Shown here one piece after another: positions 17,809 to 25,721 of a stretch of DNA of 64,000 nt. The stretch is from Sphingobacterium sp. PCS056 (GTDB lineage Bacteria > Bacteroidota > Bacteroidia > Sphingobacteriales > Sphingobacteriaceae), in the NCBI RefSeq assembly GCF_023273895.1, contig NZ_CP096883.1, positions 1,736,001 to 1,800,000 on the forward strand, in the 5' to 3' direction. A program made the translations under genes and the position numbers. Numbering within the stretch: position 1 is the stretch's first letter; each line of letters starts with the position of its first letter. The notes under the pieces are model-generated. The model made no database searches, was not told the DNA's origin, and saw only the letters and a list, made by a program, of their open reading frames with translations.

Positions 17809-18357
17809 ATGGAAGAAATTTATAAAAAAGCTGGTGAATCTGTTATACGGATGTCTCAGTTAATGTTACCCTCCAATGCTAATTTTGGAGGTAAAATTCA
17901 TGGAGGATATGTGCTTTCTTTGATGGATCAAATAGCTTTTGCTGTGGCCTCAAAGTTTTCTGGACATTATTGTGTGACAGCATCGGTGGGAAAAGTTAAT
18001 TTTTTAAAACCGATTGAAGTCGGGGAATTGATTACGCTCATAGCTTCGGTCAATTATGTTGGCAATACTTCTATGGAAGTCGGTATTCGTGTTGAATCCA
18101 TGAATATTCAATCTGGTGAAATAAAGCATTGCAACTCTTCTTATTTTACAATGGTGGCAAAAGATGAGCATGGAAATTCTGTTCGTGTTCCGCGTTTGAT
18201 ATTATCGAATGAAAAAGAGGTGTTTCGGTTTTATAAAAGTATCATTAAAATTGAGATCGATAAAGAAAGGGAGCGCGCAATACTTGATTTGGAATCTGAT
18301 TCGGAGGAACAGTTAAATTATATCAGGGAACGCTATGATGTTAAGATCACGTTGTGA
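17809..18357 (+). CDS. Hotdog-fold acyl-CoA thioesterase
   Basis: The 182 residues hold one hotdog domain (about 12-130). The opening MLPSNANFGGKIHGGYVLSLMDQIAFAVA contains the conserved N-x-x-G-x-x-H-G-G motif of YciA/BACH-type thioesterases with the helix that carries the active-site Asp (MDQ). These enzymes hydrolyse medium- or long-chain acyl-CoA in the cytoplasm. The C-terminal 50 residues are an extra helical part. It stands alone, with a terminator before it and susC 245 bases after, and is probably not linked to the glycan locus. Confidence 0.85.
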   Translation: MEEIYKKAGESVIRMSQLMLPSNANFGGKIHGGYVLSLMDQIAFAVASKFSGHYCVTASVGKVNFLKPIEVGELITLIASVNYVGNTSMEVGIRVESMNIQSGEIKHCNSSYFTMVAKDEHGNSVRVPRLILSNEKEVFRFYKSIIKIEIDKERERAILDLESDSEEQLNYIRERYDVKITL

Positions 18358-18499
18358 TGATTTTTCTTTTTTATGTTCAAATTGTGCGTATTTCTGCATT
18401 TTGTTTTTTTAATTTTTGCTCGATTTAATCGATTGTGTTACAAAGAGATGATTTAGGGTTGTGTTTTAAGGCATATTATTAAAATAATTACGCATAATC

Positions 18500-18530
18500 T
18501 TGCAAAGCTTGGAACCTTTTTATACTATTG
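18500..18530 (+). promoter_or_regulatory. Candidate promoter of the second susC/susD operon
   Basis: TTG at 18500-18502, a 20-base spacer, then TACTATTG at 18523-18530, one mismatch from TAnnTTTG. It leaves a leader of roughly 65 bases before susC. Confidence 0.35.
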
Positions 18531-18602
18531 TAGTGTAATGATCGTAAACCAGTCGGGGAAAACCACCCGATTTTAACAATTGCAACTAACTAAATTATTA
18601 TT

Positions 18603-21600
18603 ATGAATAAAAAATTACTCTTATTCTGTTCGGGAGTGATGTTATCTACCAGCTTGTGGGCGCAAACGAAAACTATTTCGGGCAAAGTGACCAATGCATC
18701 TGATGGAACATCCCTGTCGAATGTGACTGTCAGTATTAAAGGTAAAGCAGTCAGTACACAAACTAATCCAGATGGAAGTTTTACAATAAAAGCTGAACCT
18801 GGAGACGTCCTCATCTTTAGTGCTATTGGTTCTAAGTCAACACAGCAAACCATTGGTTCTAGTTCTACCATCAATATTGCGCTTTCTGGAAGTGAAGAAG
18901 CCTTGGGCGAGGTAGTTGTCACAGCTATGGGGATAAAGCAGCAGGCTAGAAGCCTAGGTTTCGCAGTTCAAAATGTGAGCTCGAAAGAAATATCTGAATC
19001 TAACCAGGCAAATGTCGTTAATGCCATTCAGGGAAAGGTGGCGGGGGTACAGGTTACAAATTCAGGTGGATCACCTGGTGCATCTGCTAATATTATGATT
19101 CGTGGGGGGAGCTCGTTAAGTGGAAATAATCAACCTTTATTTGTTGTAGATGGGATACCTATTGATAATACTACTCCTGTCTCTCAGGGCGGGTTGGGGG
19201 CTGGTACCGCACCAGCTTCTAATCGTGGGGTAGATATTAATCCTGAAGATATTGCAAGTATTTCGATATTAAAGGGGCCCGCGGCAGCGGCTCTTTATGG
19301 TATAAGAGCTGCTAGCGGAGCTGTCGTAATCACAACAAAAAAAGGATCTTCAGGAAAAGGTGTAATCACTTACGGAACAACTTTTTCTATTGATAATGTA
19401 AATAAGTTGCCCAAATTACAGTCAATTTATAAACAGGGACTCCAAGGCAAATATGACCCGCAAAGCTATTTGTCTTGGGGGCCACAATTTGATCAGTCAG
19501 ATAAGATTTATGATAACTTAGGTGAATTCTTTCAAACGTCAGTTTCTCAAGTGCACGATTTGACAGCAGGAGGAAGTACAGAAAGATCATCTTTTTATGC
19601 TTCTGCTTCTTTGTTGGATCAGAATGGAATTGTCAAAAATATGGATTTCGACAGAAAATCATTTCGGTTAAACGCTGATCACAAGATGCTTGATAACTTG
19701 AAAATTGGGGCGAATATGAACTATATAAATTCTGGAAGAACATATTTTTCTCAAGGGAGTGCTAATGGTGTTATGGGGGCAATATACTGGCCACTGAATG
19801 TTGATATGAAAGATTATGTCAATGATGATGGAACCCAAAAATTATTAAGTCAGAATTCGGACGGTGCTGTAGATAACGCTTATTGGACAATAAATAAGAA
19901 ACCAATAACAAATAAAGTGAACCGTTTTATGGCAGTTGGCGATGTTTCGTATGATCCACTAAGCTGGTTGAATTTAACTTATCGTATAGGTACAGATTAT
20001 TATACTGAGAATTTCCAGAGCGTAACTGCTCCTACTTCCCAAACAAGTGTAACAGGTTATTTAGCTGAATCGACAGCTACTAATCAAATTACGACTTCAA
20101 CGTTTTTGGCAAATGCGAAGCGTAGTTATGGTGATTTCAACTTTAATTTGACAGTAGGACATAATTTGGAATCCACCTATAGACAAACAACCACTTCAAC
20201 AGCTATTAATTTTATTGATCCAGATTTTGTCGGAATTAATAATAGTATCCAGAGCGATCGTACGGTTTCTAAATCTATCAATCGAAGAAGAATAATGGGG
20301 GTCTTTGGAGATCTAAATATGGATTGGAAGAATATTGTTTATTTGAACTTTAGAGGTAGAAACGATTGGTCATCTACTTTGCCAAAGTCGAATAATTCAT
20401 TTTTCTATCCTTCTATTAGTACATCTGTTGTGCTTACTGATCTTGTTAAAGAAATTAACGGAAGTGAATCTACGGGTGTTTTATCTTATGCAAAGGTTCG
20501 TGGAGCCTGGGCCCAGGTTGGAAAAGATGCTCCTGCTCACGTTTTACAAACGACTTTGGGGACTTATATAAATGATTTTACAATAAATCCTAGGGGATTC
20601 ATTACGAATATTACAGATTATTTTGGTAATCCTAATTTGAAACCAGAGTTCACAAACTCTTATGAAGTAGGAGCAGATTTGAGATTTATAAATAATCGTG
20701 TGGGAATTGATGTAACTTGGTATAAAACTAAATCTGATGATCAGATTTTAGGTACAAGGACGCCGCCGTCTTCAGGTTCATTTCTCGCTTATCTCAATGG
20801 TGGAGCAATAGAAAACAAAGGATGGGAGGGTATAATCAATATTCAGGCAATAAAAAAAGAAAATTTTCAATGGTCTTTTGATTTAAATTTTAGCGCAAAT
20901 AGGGCTAAAGTCTTGAGTTTGCCCGGTAGTTTGGACCGAGTAGAGTTGTCTGACGCCTGGGTGACGGATAATGCCGCGCAGGCTGCAGCTTTTTTGAATG
21001 GTACAGTCTTTGGCATAAATGGTAATGTCTGGAAAACTAATGATCAGGGGCAGTATTTATTAGATAATAATGGTCGTCCTCAAATTGCATCTTCTATGCA
21101 ATTGGTTGGAGATCGTAATCCCGATTGGATAGCGGGAATTACAAATACATTTAAGTATAAAGATTTTGGTTTGTCGTTTATGTGGGATTTCCGTCAAGGA
21201 GGTGATGTTTTTAATGCAACTGCTTATACTTTAGTGAATTCTGGTTTGAGTCCATTGACTCAAAATCGAGGAAATATTGTGATTCCAGGAATAATAGAGT
21301 CTACTGGGCAAATTAATAATTTGGAGATTCCAATGAACCAGGATTATTATCAGACCTTATATGCAAAAAATTCCAAAAATTTTGTTGAAGATGGTAGTTG
21401 GGTGCGTTTGCGTTACGTCAGTTTAAATTATAAAGCTCCATCTTCATTGGTTAAGAAATTGAGATTACAGAATTTGCAATTTACATTGACAGGAAGAAAT
21501 TTATTATTATTCACAGATTATTCGGGTGTCGATCCTGAAGTCTCAGGTAGTGGTGCGGGAGTCGGTGGCTCCGGTTCATTTGGTTTTGATAACCTTGGTG

Positions 21601-21647
21601 TTCCTGCGACAAGAGGTATTGATTTAGGTTTGAAATTTTCCTTTTAA
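18603..21647 (+). CDS. SusC/RagA-family TonB-dependent transporter
   Basis: At 1014 residues it has a signal peptide ending LWAQ (21), a CarboxypepD_reg-like domain (about 24-95), the GEVVVTAMG stretch before the plug, the plug (about 110-240 with FVVDGIPIDN and LKGPAAAALYGIRAASG) and a beta-barrel ending FSF. It imports a nutrient across the outer membrane using TonB. Its SusD partner begins 5 bases after the stop, and an N-acetylmuramoyl-L-alanine amidase follows. That position hints at a peptidoglycan-derived substrate, but this is an inference from neighbours only. Confidence 0.93.
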   Translation: MNKKLLLFCSGVMLSTSLWAQTKTISGKVTNASDGTSLSNVTVSIKGKAVSTQTNPDGSFTIKAEPGDVLIFSAIGSKSTQQTIGSSSTINIALSGSEEALGEVVVTAMGIKQQARSLGFAVQNVSSKEISESNQANVVNAIQGKVAGVQVTNSGGSPGASANIMIRGGSSLSGNNQPLFVVDGIPIDNTTPVSQGGLGAGTAPASNRGVDINPEDIASISILKGPAAAALYGIRAASGAVVITTKKGSSGKGVITYGTTFSIDNVNKLPKLQSIYKQGLQGKYDPQSYLSWGPQFDQSDKIYDNLGEFFQTSVSQVHDLTAGGSTERSSFYASASLLDQNGIVKNMDFDRKSFRLNADHKMLDNLKIGANMNYINSGRTYFSQGSANGVMGAIYWPLNVDMKDYVNDDGTQKLLSQNSDGAVDNAYWTINKKPITNKVNRFMAVGDVSYDPLSWLNLTYRIGTDYYTENFQSVTAPTSQTSVTGYLAESTATNQITTSTFLANAKRSYGDFNFNLTVGHNLESTYRQTTTSTAINFIDPDFVGINNSIQSDRTVSKSINRRRIMGVFGDLNMDWKNIVYLNFRGRNDWSSTLPKSNNSFFYPSISTSVVLTDLVKEINGSESTGVLSYAKVRGAWAQVGKDAPAHVLQTTLGTYINDFTINPRGFITNITDYFGNPNLKPEFTNSYEVGADLRFINNRVGIDVTWYKTKSDDQILGTRTPPSSGSFLAYLNGGAIENKGWEGIINIQAIKKENFQWSFDLNFSANRAKVLSLPGSLDRVELSDAWVTDNAAQAAAFLNGTVFGINGNVWKTNDQGQYLLDNNGRPQIASSMQLVGDRNPDWIAGITNTFKYKDFGLSFMWDFRQGGDVFNATAYTLVNSGLSPLTQNRGNIVIPGIIESTGQINNLEIPMNQDYYQTLYAKNSKNFVEDGSWVRLRYVSLNYKAPSSLVKKLRLQNLQFTLTGRNLLLFTDYSGVDPEVSGSGAGVGGSGSFGFDNLGVPATRGIDLGLKFSF

Positions 21648-21652
21648 AGCTT

Positions 21653-23236
21653 ATGAAAAATAGATTAAAAAAATATAGCATTTTTTGCATAATTACAGTT
21701 GGGATGGGATTCTCATCATGTAGTAAGTATTTGGATGTCAATGAAGATCCAAATAATCCTGCTAGAGTAGAGGCTGCCAGTCGTTTGGCAGGTGCAATAA
21801 CAACATCAAGTGGAGCGGCTCAATGGCGAGGGACGAGGGAGTTGGCAGGGGTTATGCAATACGGAGGGCTTCAAGCTGCAAGTTCTGGAGGGTATGCTGC
21901 GACAAATTGGAGATTTACGGCTTCTTACTTCTTGTGGCAAAATGCCTATGTGAATACAATGCCTAATTGTGTGGATATAATTAATTTAGGTGAAGAAGAA
22001 GGAAATCCTCATTTTGTCGGTGTGGGGAAAATATTGCTAGCATTAAATTTTGGGCTGCTGACGAGCCAGTATGGCGATATCGTGGTGGATGATTATTATA
22101 ACGGTAAGGATCAAGTCGTATTAAAGCCTAAATTTAATACACAAAAAGAGGTTTATGAGCGGATTCAAAAACTCCTTGATGAGGCTATTGCTGCTCTTGA
22201 AAACCCCAATAATAAGAGAGGGTTAGATGCGAAAAAAGGTGATCTGTTGTATCAAGGAGATGTTTCAAAATGGATTAAGTTTGCTTGGTCATTAAAAGCA
22301 AGATATTATAATCATCTAAGTAAAAAGTCTTCTATTTACAATGCTGATGAAATTATTGCCGCTTGTGCCAAAGGTTTTAATGGGGATGGTATGGATGCTG
22401 AATTTCCATATTTAAATGGAGGTCAATTGATTGATGAGAACCCATGGTCGAGCTGGGGGGGATTTGAAAGTGAAGCGAATCCACGATATTTTGCTTGGAC
22501 ACAATTCTTTGTTAATATGTTAACAGCGTTTCCTGTCTCTAATAAATTGTATGAAGATCCCAGAATAAGCAAAATAATGAAGGGAGCCGCATCTGACGGA
22601 AAATATAGAGGGCCTGGGGCTGGTGATTATATAAGCAATGGCCAAGGAGTTCTTGCTAACGGTACTCAAGGTGATAAAACTAAAGTAAAACCGGAAGATT
22701 ATGGAAGATTTAGTAAAAGTGGATATTATACAAGTACAACATCTCCTTTTGGTTTCATTACCTATTCGGAGGTAAAGTTAATTGAAGCGGAAGCAAAGTT
22801 GAGAAAAGGGGACTCTAATGGTGCATTGGTTTCTTACGAAGAAGGTGTCAAATCTAATATGCGAAAATTGGGTGTTTCTGCATCTGATATTTCTAATTAC
22901 TGGAATGCTCAGGTGGCAGATGGTCTTTCTCAACATTTTAGTACAGTCGATGGGGGGTTAAGTCATATTATGAGGCAAAAGTATATTTCACTTTGTTTGA
23001 ACCCTGAAACTTGGGTAGATATGAGGCGGATGGATTATAGTGCGAATATTTATGGGCCAAGTTTAAAAAGACCTACAAATTTAAACACGACAATTTTTGA
23101 TATAAATAATCAAAATCAATGGATTCAAGCAATGGTTTATGAAACTAATGAACAGACTAGGAATCCCGATGCTGTTGGAAATAACACAGAAAAATATCGA
23201 TTGCTTACTCCGTTATGGTTCAATGTTAAAGAATAG
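21653..23236 (+). CDS. SusD/RagB-family outer-membrane lipoprotein
   Basis: A 527-residue SusD-like protein with lipoprotein signal MGFSSCSKYLDVNEDPNNP (lipidated Cys near 23). The NEDPNNP segment is typical of the SusD-like_2 branch. Helical repeats occupy the middle and the conserved MRQKYISLCL-NPETWVDMRRMDYS region lies near the C-terminus (about 440-470). It is the ligand-binding lid of the SusC that ends 5 bases upstream. Its TAG stop is the first base pair of a 15-bp perfect hairpin, which marks the end of this two-gene unit. Confidence 0.9.
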   Translation: MKNRLKKYSIFCIITVGMGFSSCSKYLDVNEDPNNPARVEAASRLAGAITTSSGAAQWRGTRELAGVMQYGGLQAASSGGYAATNWRFTASYFLWQNAYVNTMPNCVDIINLGEEEGNPHFVGVGKILLALNFGLLTSQYGDIVVDDYYNGKDQVVLKPKFNTQKEVYERIQKLLDEAIAALENPNNKRGLDAKKGDLLYQGDVSKWIKFAWSLKARYYNHLSKKSSIYNADEIIAACAKGFNGDGMDAEFPYLNGGQLIDENPWSSWGGFESEANPRYFAWTQFFVNMLTAFPVSNKLYEDPRISKIMKGAASDGKYRGPGAGDYISNGQGVLANGTQGDKTKVKPEDYGRFSKSGYYTSTTSPFGFITYSEVKLIEAEAKLRKGDSNGALVSYEEGVKSNMRKLGVSASDISNYWNAQVADGLSQHFSTVDGGLSHIMRQKYISLCLNPETWVDMRRMDYSANIYGPSLKRPTNLNTTIFDINNQNQWIQAMVYETNEQTRNPDAVGNNTEKYRLLTPLWFNVKE

Positions 23237-23266
23237 ATAATAAGGGGGGCTCCCCCTTATTATCTA
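23234..23266 (+). repeat. Perfect 15-bp hairpin at the susD stop codon
   Basis: Arms at 23234-23248 and 23252-23266 are exact reverse complements with a 3-base loop (GCT). The stop codon TAG lies inside the left arm. No T-run follows, so it is not a standard terminator. It could protect the susCD mRNA 3' end or damp read-through into the amidase gene. Confidence 0.8.
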
Positions 23267-23279
23267 TAAAAGCAAAATC

Positions 23280-23312
23280 TTGTAATATAAAGGTAGATCT
23301 TAGTTATATTTG
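23280..23312 (+). promoter_or_regulatory. Candidate promoter of the amidase gene
   Basis: TTG at 23280-23282, a 22-base spacer, and an exact TATATTTG at 23305-23312. The predicted transcription start lies only a few bases before the ATG at 23320, so the mRNA would be nearly leaderless. Confidence 0.45.
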
Positions 23313-23319
23313 GTTATTT

Positions 23320-23964
23320 ATGAGAAAAATAGTTTTATTAAGCCAATTGTTGTGGCTGTCATGCCTTTGTGCACAAACACCTGTTATTATCCAAAAACCT
23401 ATTCTTTGGAATGCAGAGCGGGAGCAGCTCTCTTTGGATTATCTTAAAAGTAGGCATGGTATTGTGCAGCAAAAGGCTGTGATCAAACCAACAATGGTCG
23501 TCGTGCATTGGACAGCAAATAATAGTGTACAAGCAACTTTTAATACGTTTAATCCCGTATTATTGCCTGGGAGGCCAGAATTGACTAAAGCAAGCCCGTT
23601 AAATGTTTCGTCGCAATATGTGATCGATAGAGATGGTACGATTTATCAATTTTTGCCTGATACTGTATTCGCTAGACATACCATTGGTTTGAATTATTGT
23701 GCGATCGGTATTGAAAATATTGGTGGTGATAAGTATCCACTTACCGAAAAGCAGCTGTTGGCGAATGAGGCGCTCATTAGGCAGTTAAAAAGCAAGTATC
23801 CAATAAATTTTGTAATTGGTCATCACGAATATAAGACCTTTCGTAATACAAAATATTGGAAAGAAACGAATTCAAATTATATCACTTCAAAGTCAGATCC
23901 TGGAGATGATTTTATGATCAAATTAAGGAGAAGGTTGATTGATTTGAATCTATTATCCTTATAA
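23320..23964 (+). CDS. Secreted N-acetylmuramoyl-L-alanine amidase (Amidase_2/AmpD fold)
   Basis: The enzyme cleaves the bond between MurNAc and L-Ala, releasing peptides from peptidoglycan or muropeptides. The 214 residues have a signal peptide (1-18, ending CLCAQ). Amidase_2 zinc ligands are visible as His63 (VVVHWTAN), His168 or His169 (GHHEYK) and Asp193 (KSDPGDDF), with Glu132 (GIENIGG) as a likely catalytic residue. It is exported to the periplasm. It lies between susD and the NamZ-like gene, the same company (amidase plus NamZ plus MurQ) as in the B. subtilis MurNAc operon (family knowledge). Confidence 0.9.
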   Translation: MRKIVLLSQLLWLSCLCAQTPVIIQKPILWNAEREQLSLDYLKSRHGIVQQKAVIKPTMVVVHWTANNSVQATFNTFNPVLLPGRPELTKASPLNVSSQYVIDRDGTIYQFLPDTVFARHTIGLNYCAIGIENIGGDKYPLTEKQLLANEALIRQLKSKYPINFVIGHHEYKTFRNTKYWKETNSNYITSKSDPGDDFMIKLRRRLIDLNLLSL

Positions 23965-23980
23965 CAGATTTATAAAAAAC

Positions 23981-24010
23981 AAAAAGGGAGTTCTTATGAA
24001 CTCCTTTTTT
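23981..24010 (+). terminator. Terminator of the amidase gene
   Basis: AAAAAGGGAGTTC, loop TTAT, GAACTCCTTTTTT: a strong 13-bp stem with a T-run, 16 bases behind the stop codon. Confidence 0.9.
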
Positions 24011-24134
24011 GTTTTTGTATTTTTTCATCTGATTTCTTGAAATGTGGATGTTTTTTTAATCATATTACTATCTCTTCTAAAATGTTTGATGTAATTTTTT
24101 GAAAAATCATTAATTGCTGTTTTATGCCGCAGTT

Positions 24135-24164
24135 CATATTTGTAATAATAATGTTACAAATATG
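24135..24164. repeat. Perfect 11-bp inverted repeat, possible operator
   Basis: CATATTTGTAA (24135-24145) and TTACAAATATG (24154-24164) are exact reverse complements 8 bases apart. The core TTGTAA-N8-TTACAA has the two-fold form of a dimeric-regulator site. It lies about 280 bases before the NamZ-like gene. Confidence 0.6.
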
Positions 24165-24321
24165 TGTATTAGTTACACTAATTATGCTTTTGTATTTCTT
24201 AATTATTGTTAATATGTTTTTGATATTCAGGTATTTGTCATGTTTATTGAATGTTTTTTGTTAAATAATGTTAAATAACAATTAATGGTGTGTATAGAAA
24301 ATAAAAGTGACTACTTACTTT

Positions 24322-24363
24322 GTTTTGCGTTTTTGTGAGTGATTTAGTTAAAAAAACGAAAAC
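24322..24363. repeat. Inverted repeat with TGCGTTTTT motif
   Basis: GTTTTGCGTTTTT (24322-24334) and AAAAACGAAAAC (24352-24363) are reverse complements apart from one missing C. The left arm contains the 9-mer TGCGTTTTT, which recurs in other intergenic regions of this window. Confidence 0.5.
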
Positions 24364-24440
24364 ATCTACTTACATTTATTCACGAATTATCATCTATTTG
24401 CCAGTATGATAGACATGCTACCATTAATTTTTAATAAAAT

Positions 24441-25664
24441 ATGAAAAGACTATTTGGATTCCTTTTATTAATGAGTTTTCTTACTTTCACTTCATGTGCT
24501 AGTAAATCAGTAGTCGTAAATCAGACTTCATTTACTTCTCCAAATAAAAATGCGCAAATTTTAACCGGTGCAGATCAGCTTTCATCTTACTTGCGTATGT
24601 TAAAAGGTAAGAAAGTAGGTGTTATGGGAAACCAAACTTCTATCGTAGGGGCATCTAAGGAGCATCTAGTAGATGTGTTATTGCGCGAAAAAGTGGATTT
24701 AAAATTTGCCTTTGCGCCTGAGCATGGTTTTAGAGGGGATGTGGAGCGTGGAGAGAAATTTGGTAATGATGTTGATTCAAAAACAGGATTGCCATTATAT
24801 ACTTTATATGGAGGTAATCAAAAACAAGACTCTATTGTAAATGCAATTGATGTCATGATTTTTGATCTTCAAGATGTTGGCGCGCGTTTTTATACCTATA
24901 TCACTTCCTTGCATCGGGTGATGGAATTATGTGCAAAACACAATAAAAAACTTATTGTATTGGATCGTCCAAATCCGAATGGTGATCAGGTGGATGGTCC
25001 GGTAAGACATGATGATAAGTTTAAATCAGATGTTTCTTGGCATAAAATAGCGATGATCCATGGTTTGACCATTGGTGAATTGGCTAAGATGATCAATGGT
25101 GAAAAATGGTTAGAAAATGGCAAACAATGCGATGTGACAATTGTACCTGTTAAAGGATATGACCATAAGATGATGTATGATCTTCCTGTTATTCCTTCGC
25201 CTAGTTTGCCTAATCCTCTTTCAGTCAGACTTTATTTGTCATTGTGCCTTTTCGAGGGGACAGATATTTCTGTAGGACGTGGAACGGATTGGCCTTTTCA
25301 AATTATTGGTTATACCAATCCAGTGTATGGCTCATTTACTTTTACTCCTGGTGAACGTCACGGTATGACTAAGCATGTAGAAGGTAAAGGTGCTATTAAT
25401 TATGGGATTGACCTTCGAAGTGTAGTTCCTTCTGAACATAAATTTACCTTAAAATACGTATTGGATTTTTACAAGAAAACTCCAGATAAATCTACTTTTT
25501 TCGCTCGACCTGCATTTTTTGATAAACTTGCTGGGACTGATCAATTGAGGCTGCAGATTCTTGCTGGAAAATCGGAACAGGAGATAAGAGCTTCGTGGGC
25601 AGCTGATTTAGCTGCATATAAAGTGATGCGCAAGAAGTATTTATTATACCCAGATTTTGAATAA
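24441..25664 (+). CDS. namZ: Exo-beta-N-acetylmuramidase-like lipoprotein (GH171/DUF1343, NamZ family)
   Basis: NamZ removes non-reducing-end MurNAc from peptidoglycan fragments. The 407 residues start with a lipoprotein signal (LTFTSCASKS). The DUF1343 Rossmann-like domain (about 55-250) carries GVMGNQTSIVG, FAPEHGFRGDVERGE, FDLQDVGARFYTYI and VLDRPNPN. The C-terminal domain (about 255-407) includes LFEGTDISVGRGTDWPFQIIG. All family motifs I know are present. It opens a unit with susC and susD 57 bases downstream. With the amidase and MurQ it makes the strongest argument that this locus handles peptidoglycan. The symbol is by homology; activity on MurNAc is untested here. Confidence 0.88.
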   Translation: MKRLFGFLLLMSFLTFTSCASKSVVVNQTSFTSPNKNAQILTGADQLSSYLRMLKGKKVGVMGNQTSIVGASKEHLVDVLLREKVDLKFAFAPEHGFRGDVERGEKFGNDVDSKTGLPLYTLYGGNQKQDSIVNAIDVMIFDLQDVGARFYTYITSLHRVMELCAKHNKKLIVLDRPNPNGDQVDGPVRHDDKFKSDVSWHKIAMIHGLTIGELAKMINGEKWLENGKQCDVTIVPVKGYDHKMMYDLPVIPSPSLPNPLSVRLYLSLCLFEGTDISVGRGTDWPFQIIGYTNPVYGSFTFTPGERHGMTKHVEGKGAINYGIDLRSVVPSEHKFTLKYVLDFYKKTPDKSTFFARPAFFDKLAGTDQLRLQILAGKSEQEIRASWAADLAAYKVMRKKYLLYPDFE

Positions 25665-25721
25665 AACAAACTAACTAAATTTCAATATAAAAATTCATTT
25701 ATTATAAAACGCTACGATACA

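Larger units (their letters stand above)
24011..24440. other. 430-base intergenic region upstream of the NamZ-like gene
   Basis: Very AT-rich with no supported reading frame. It holds two inverted repeats (24135-24164 and 24322-24363), described separately, and probably the promoter of the namZ-susC-susD unit. I could not place an exact TAnnTTTG box near the start codon; TCTATTTG around 24396 is the nearest, with one mismatch. Confidence 0.5.
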
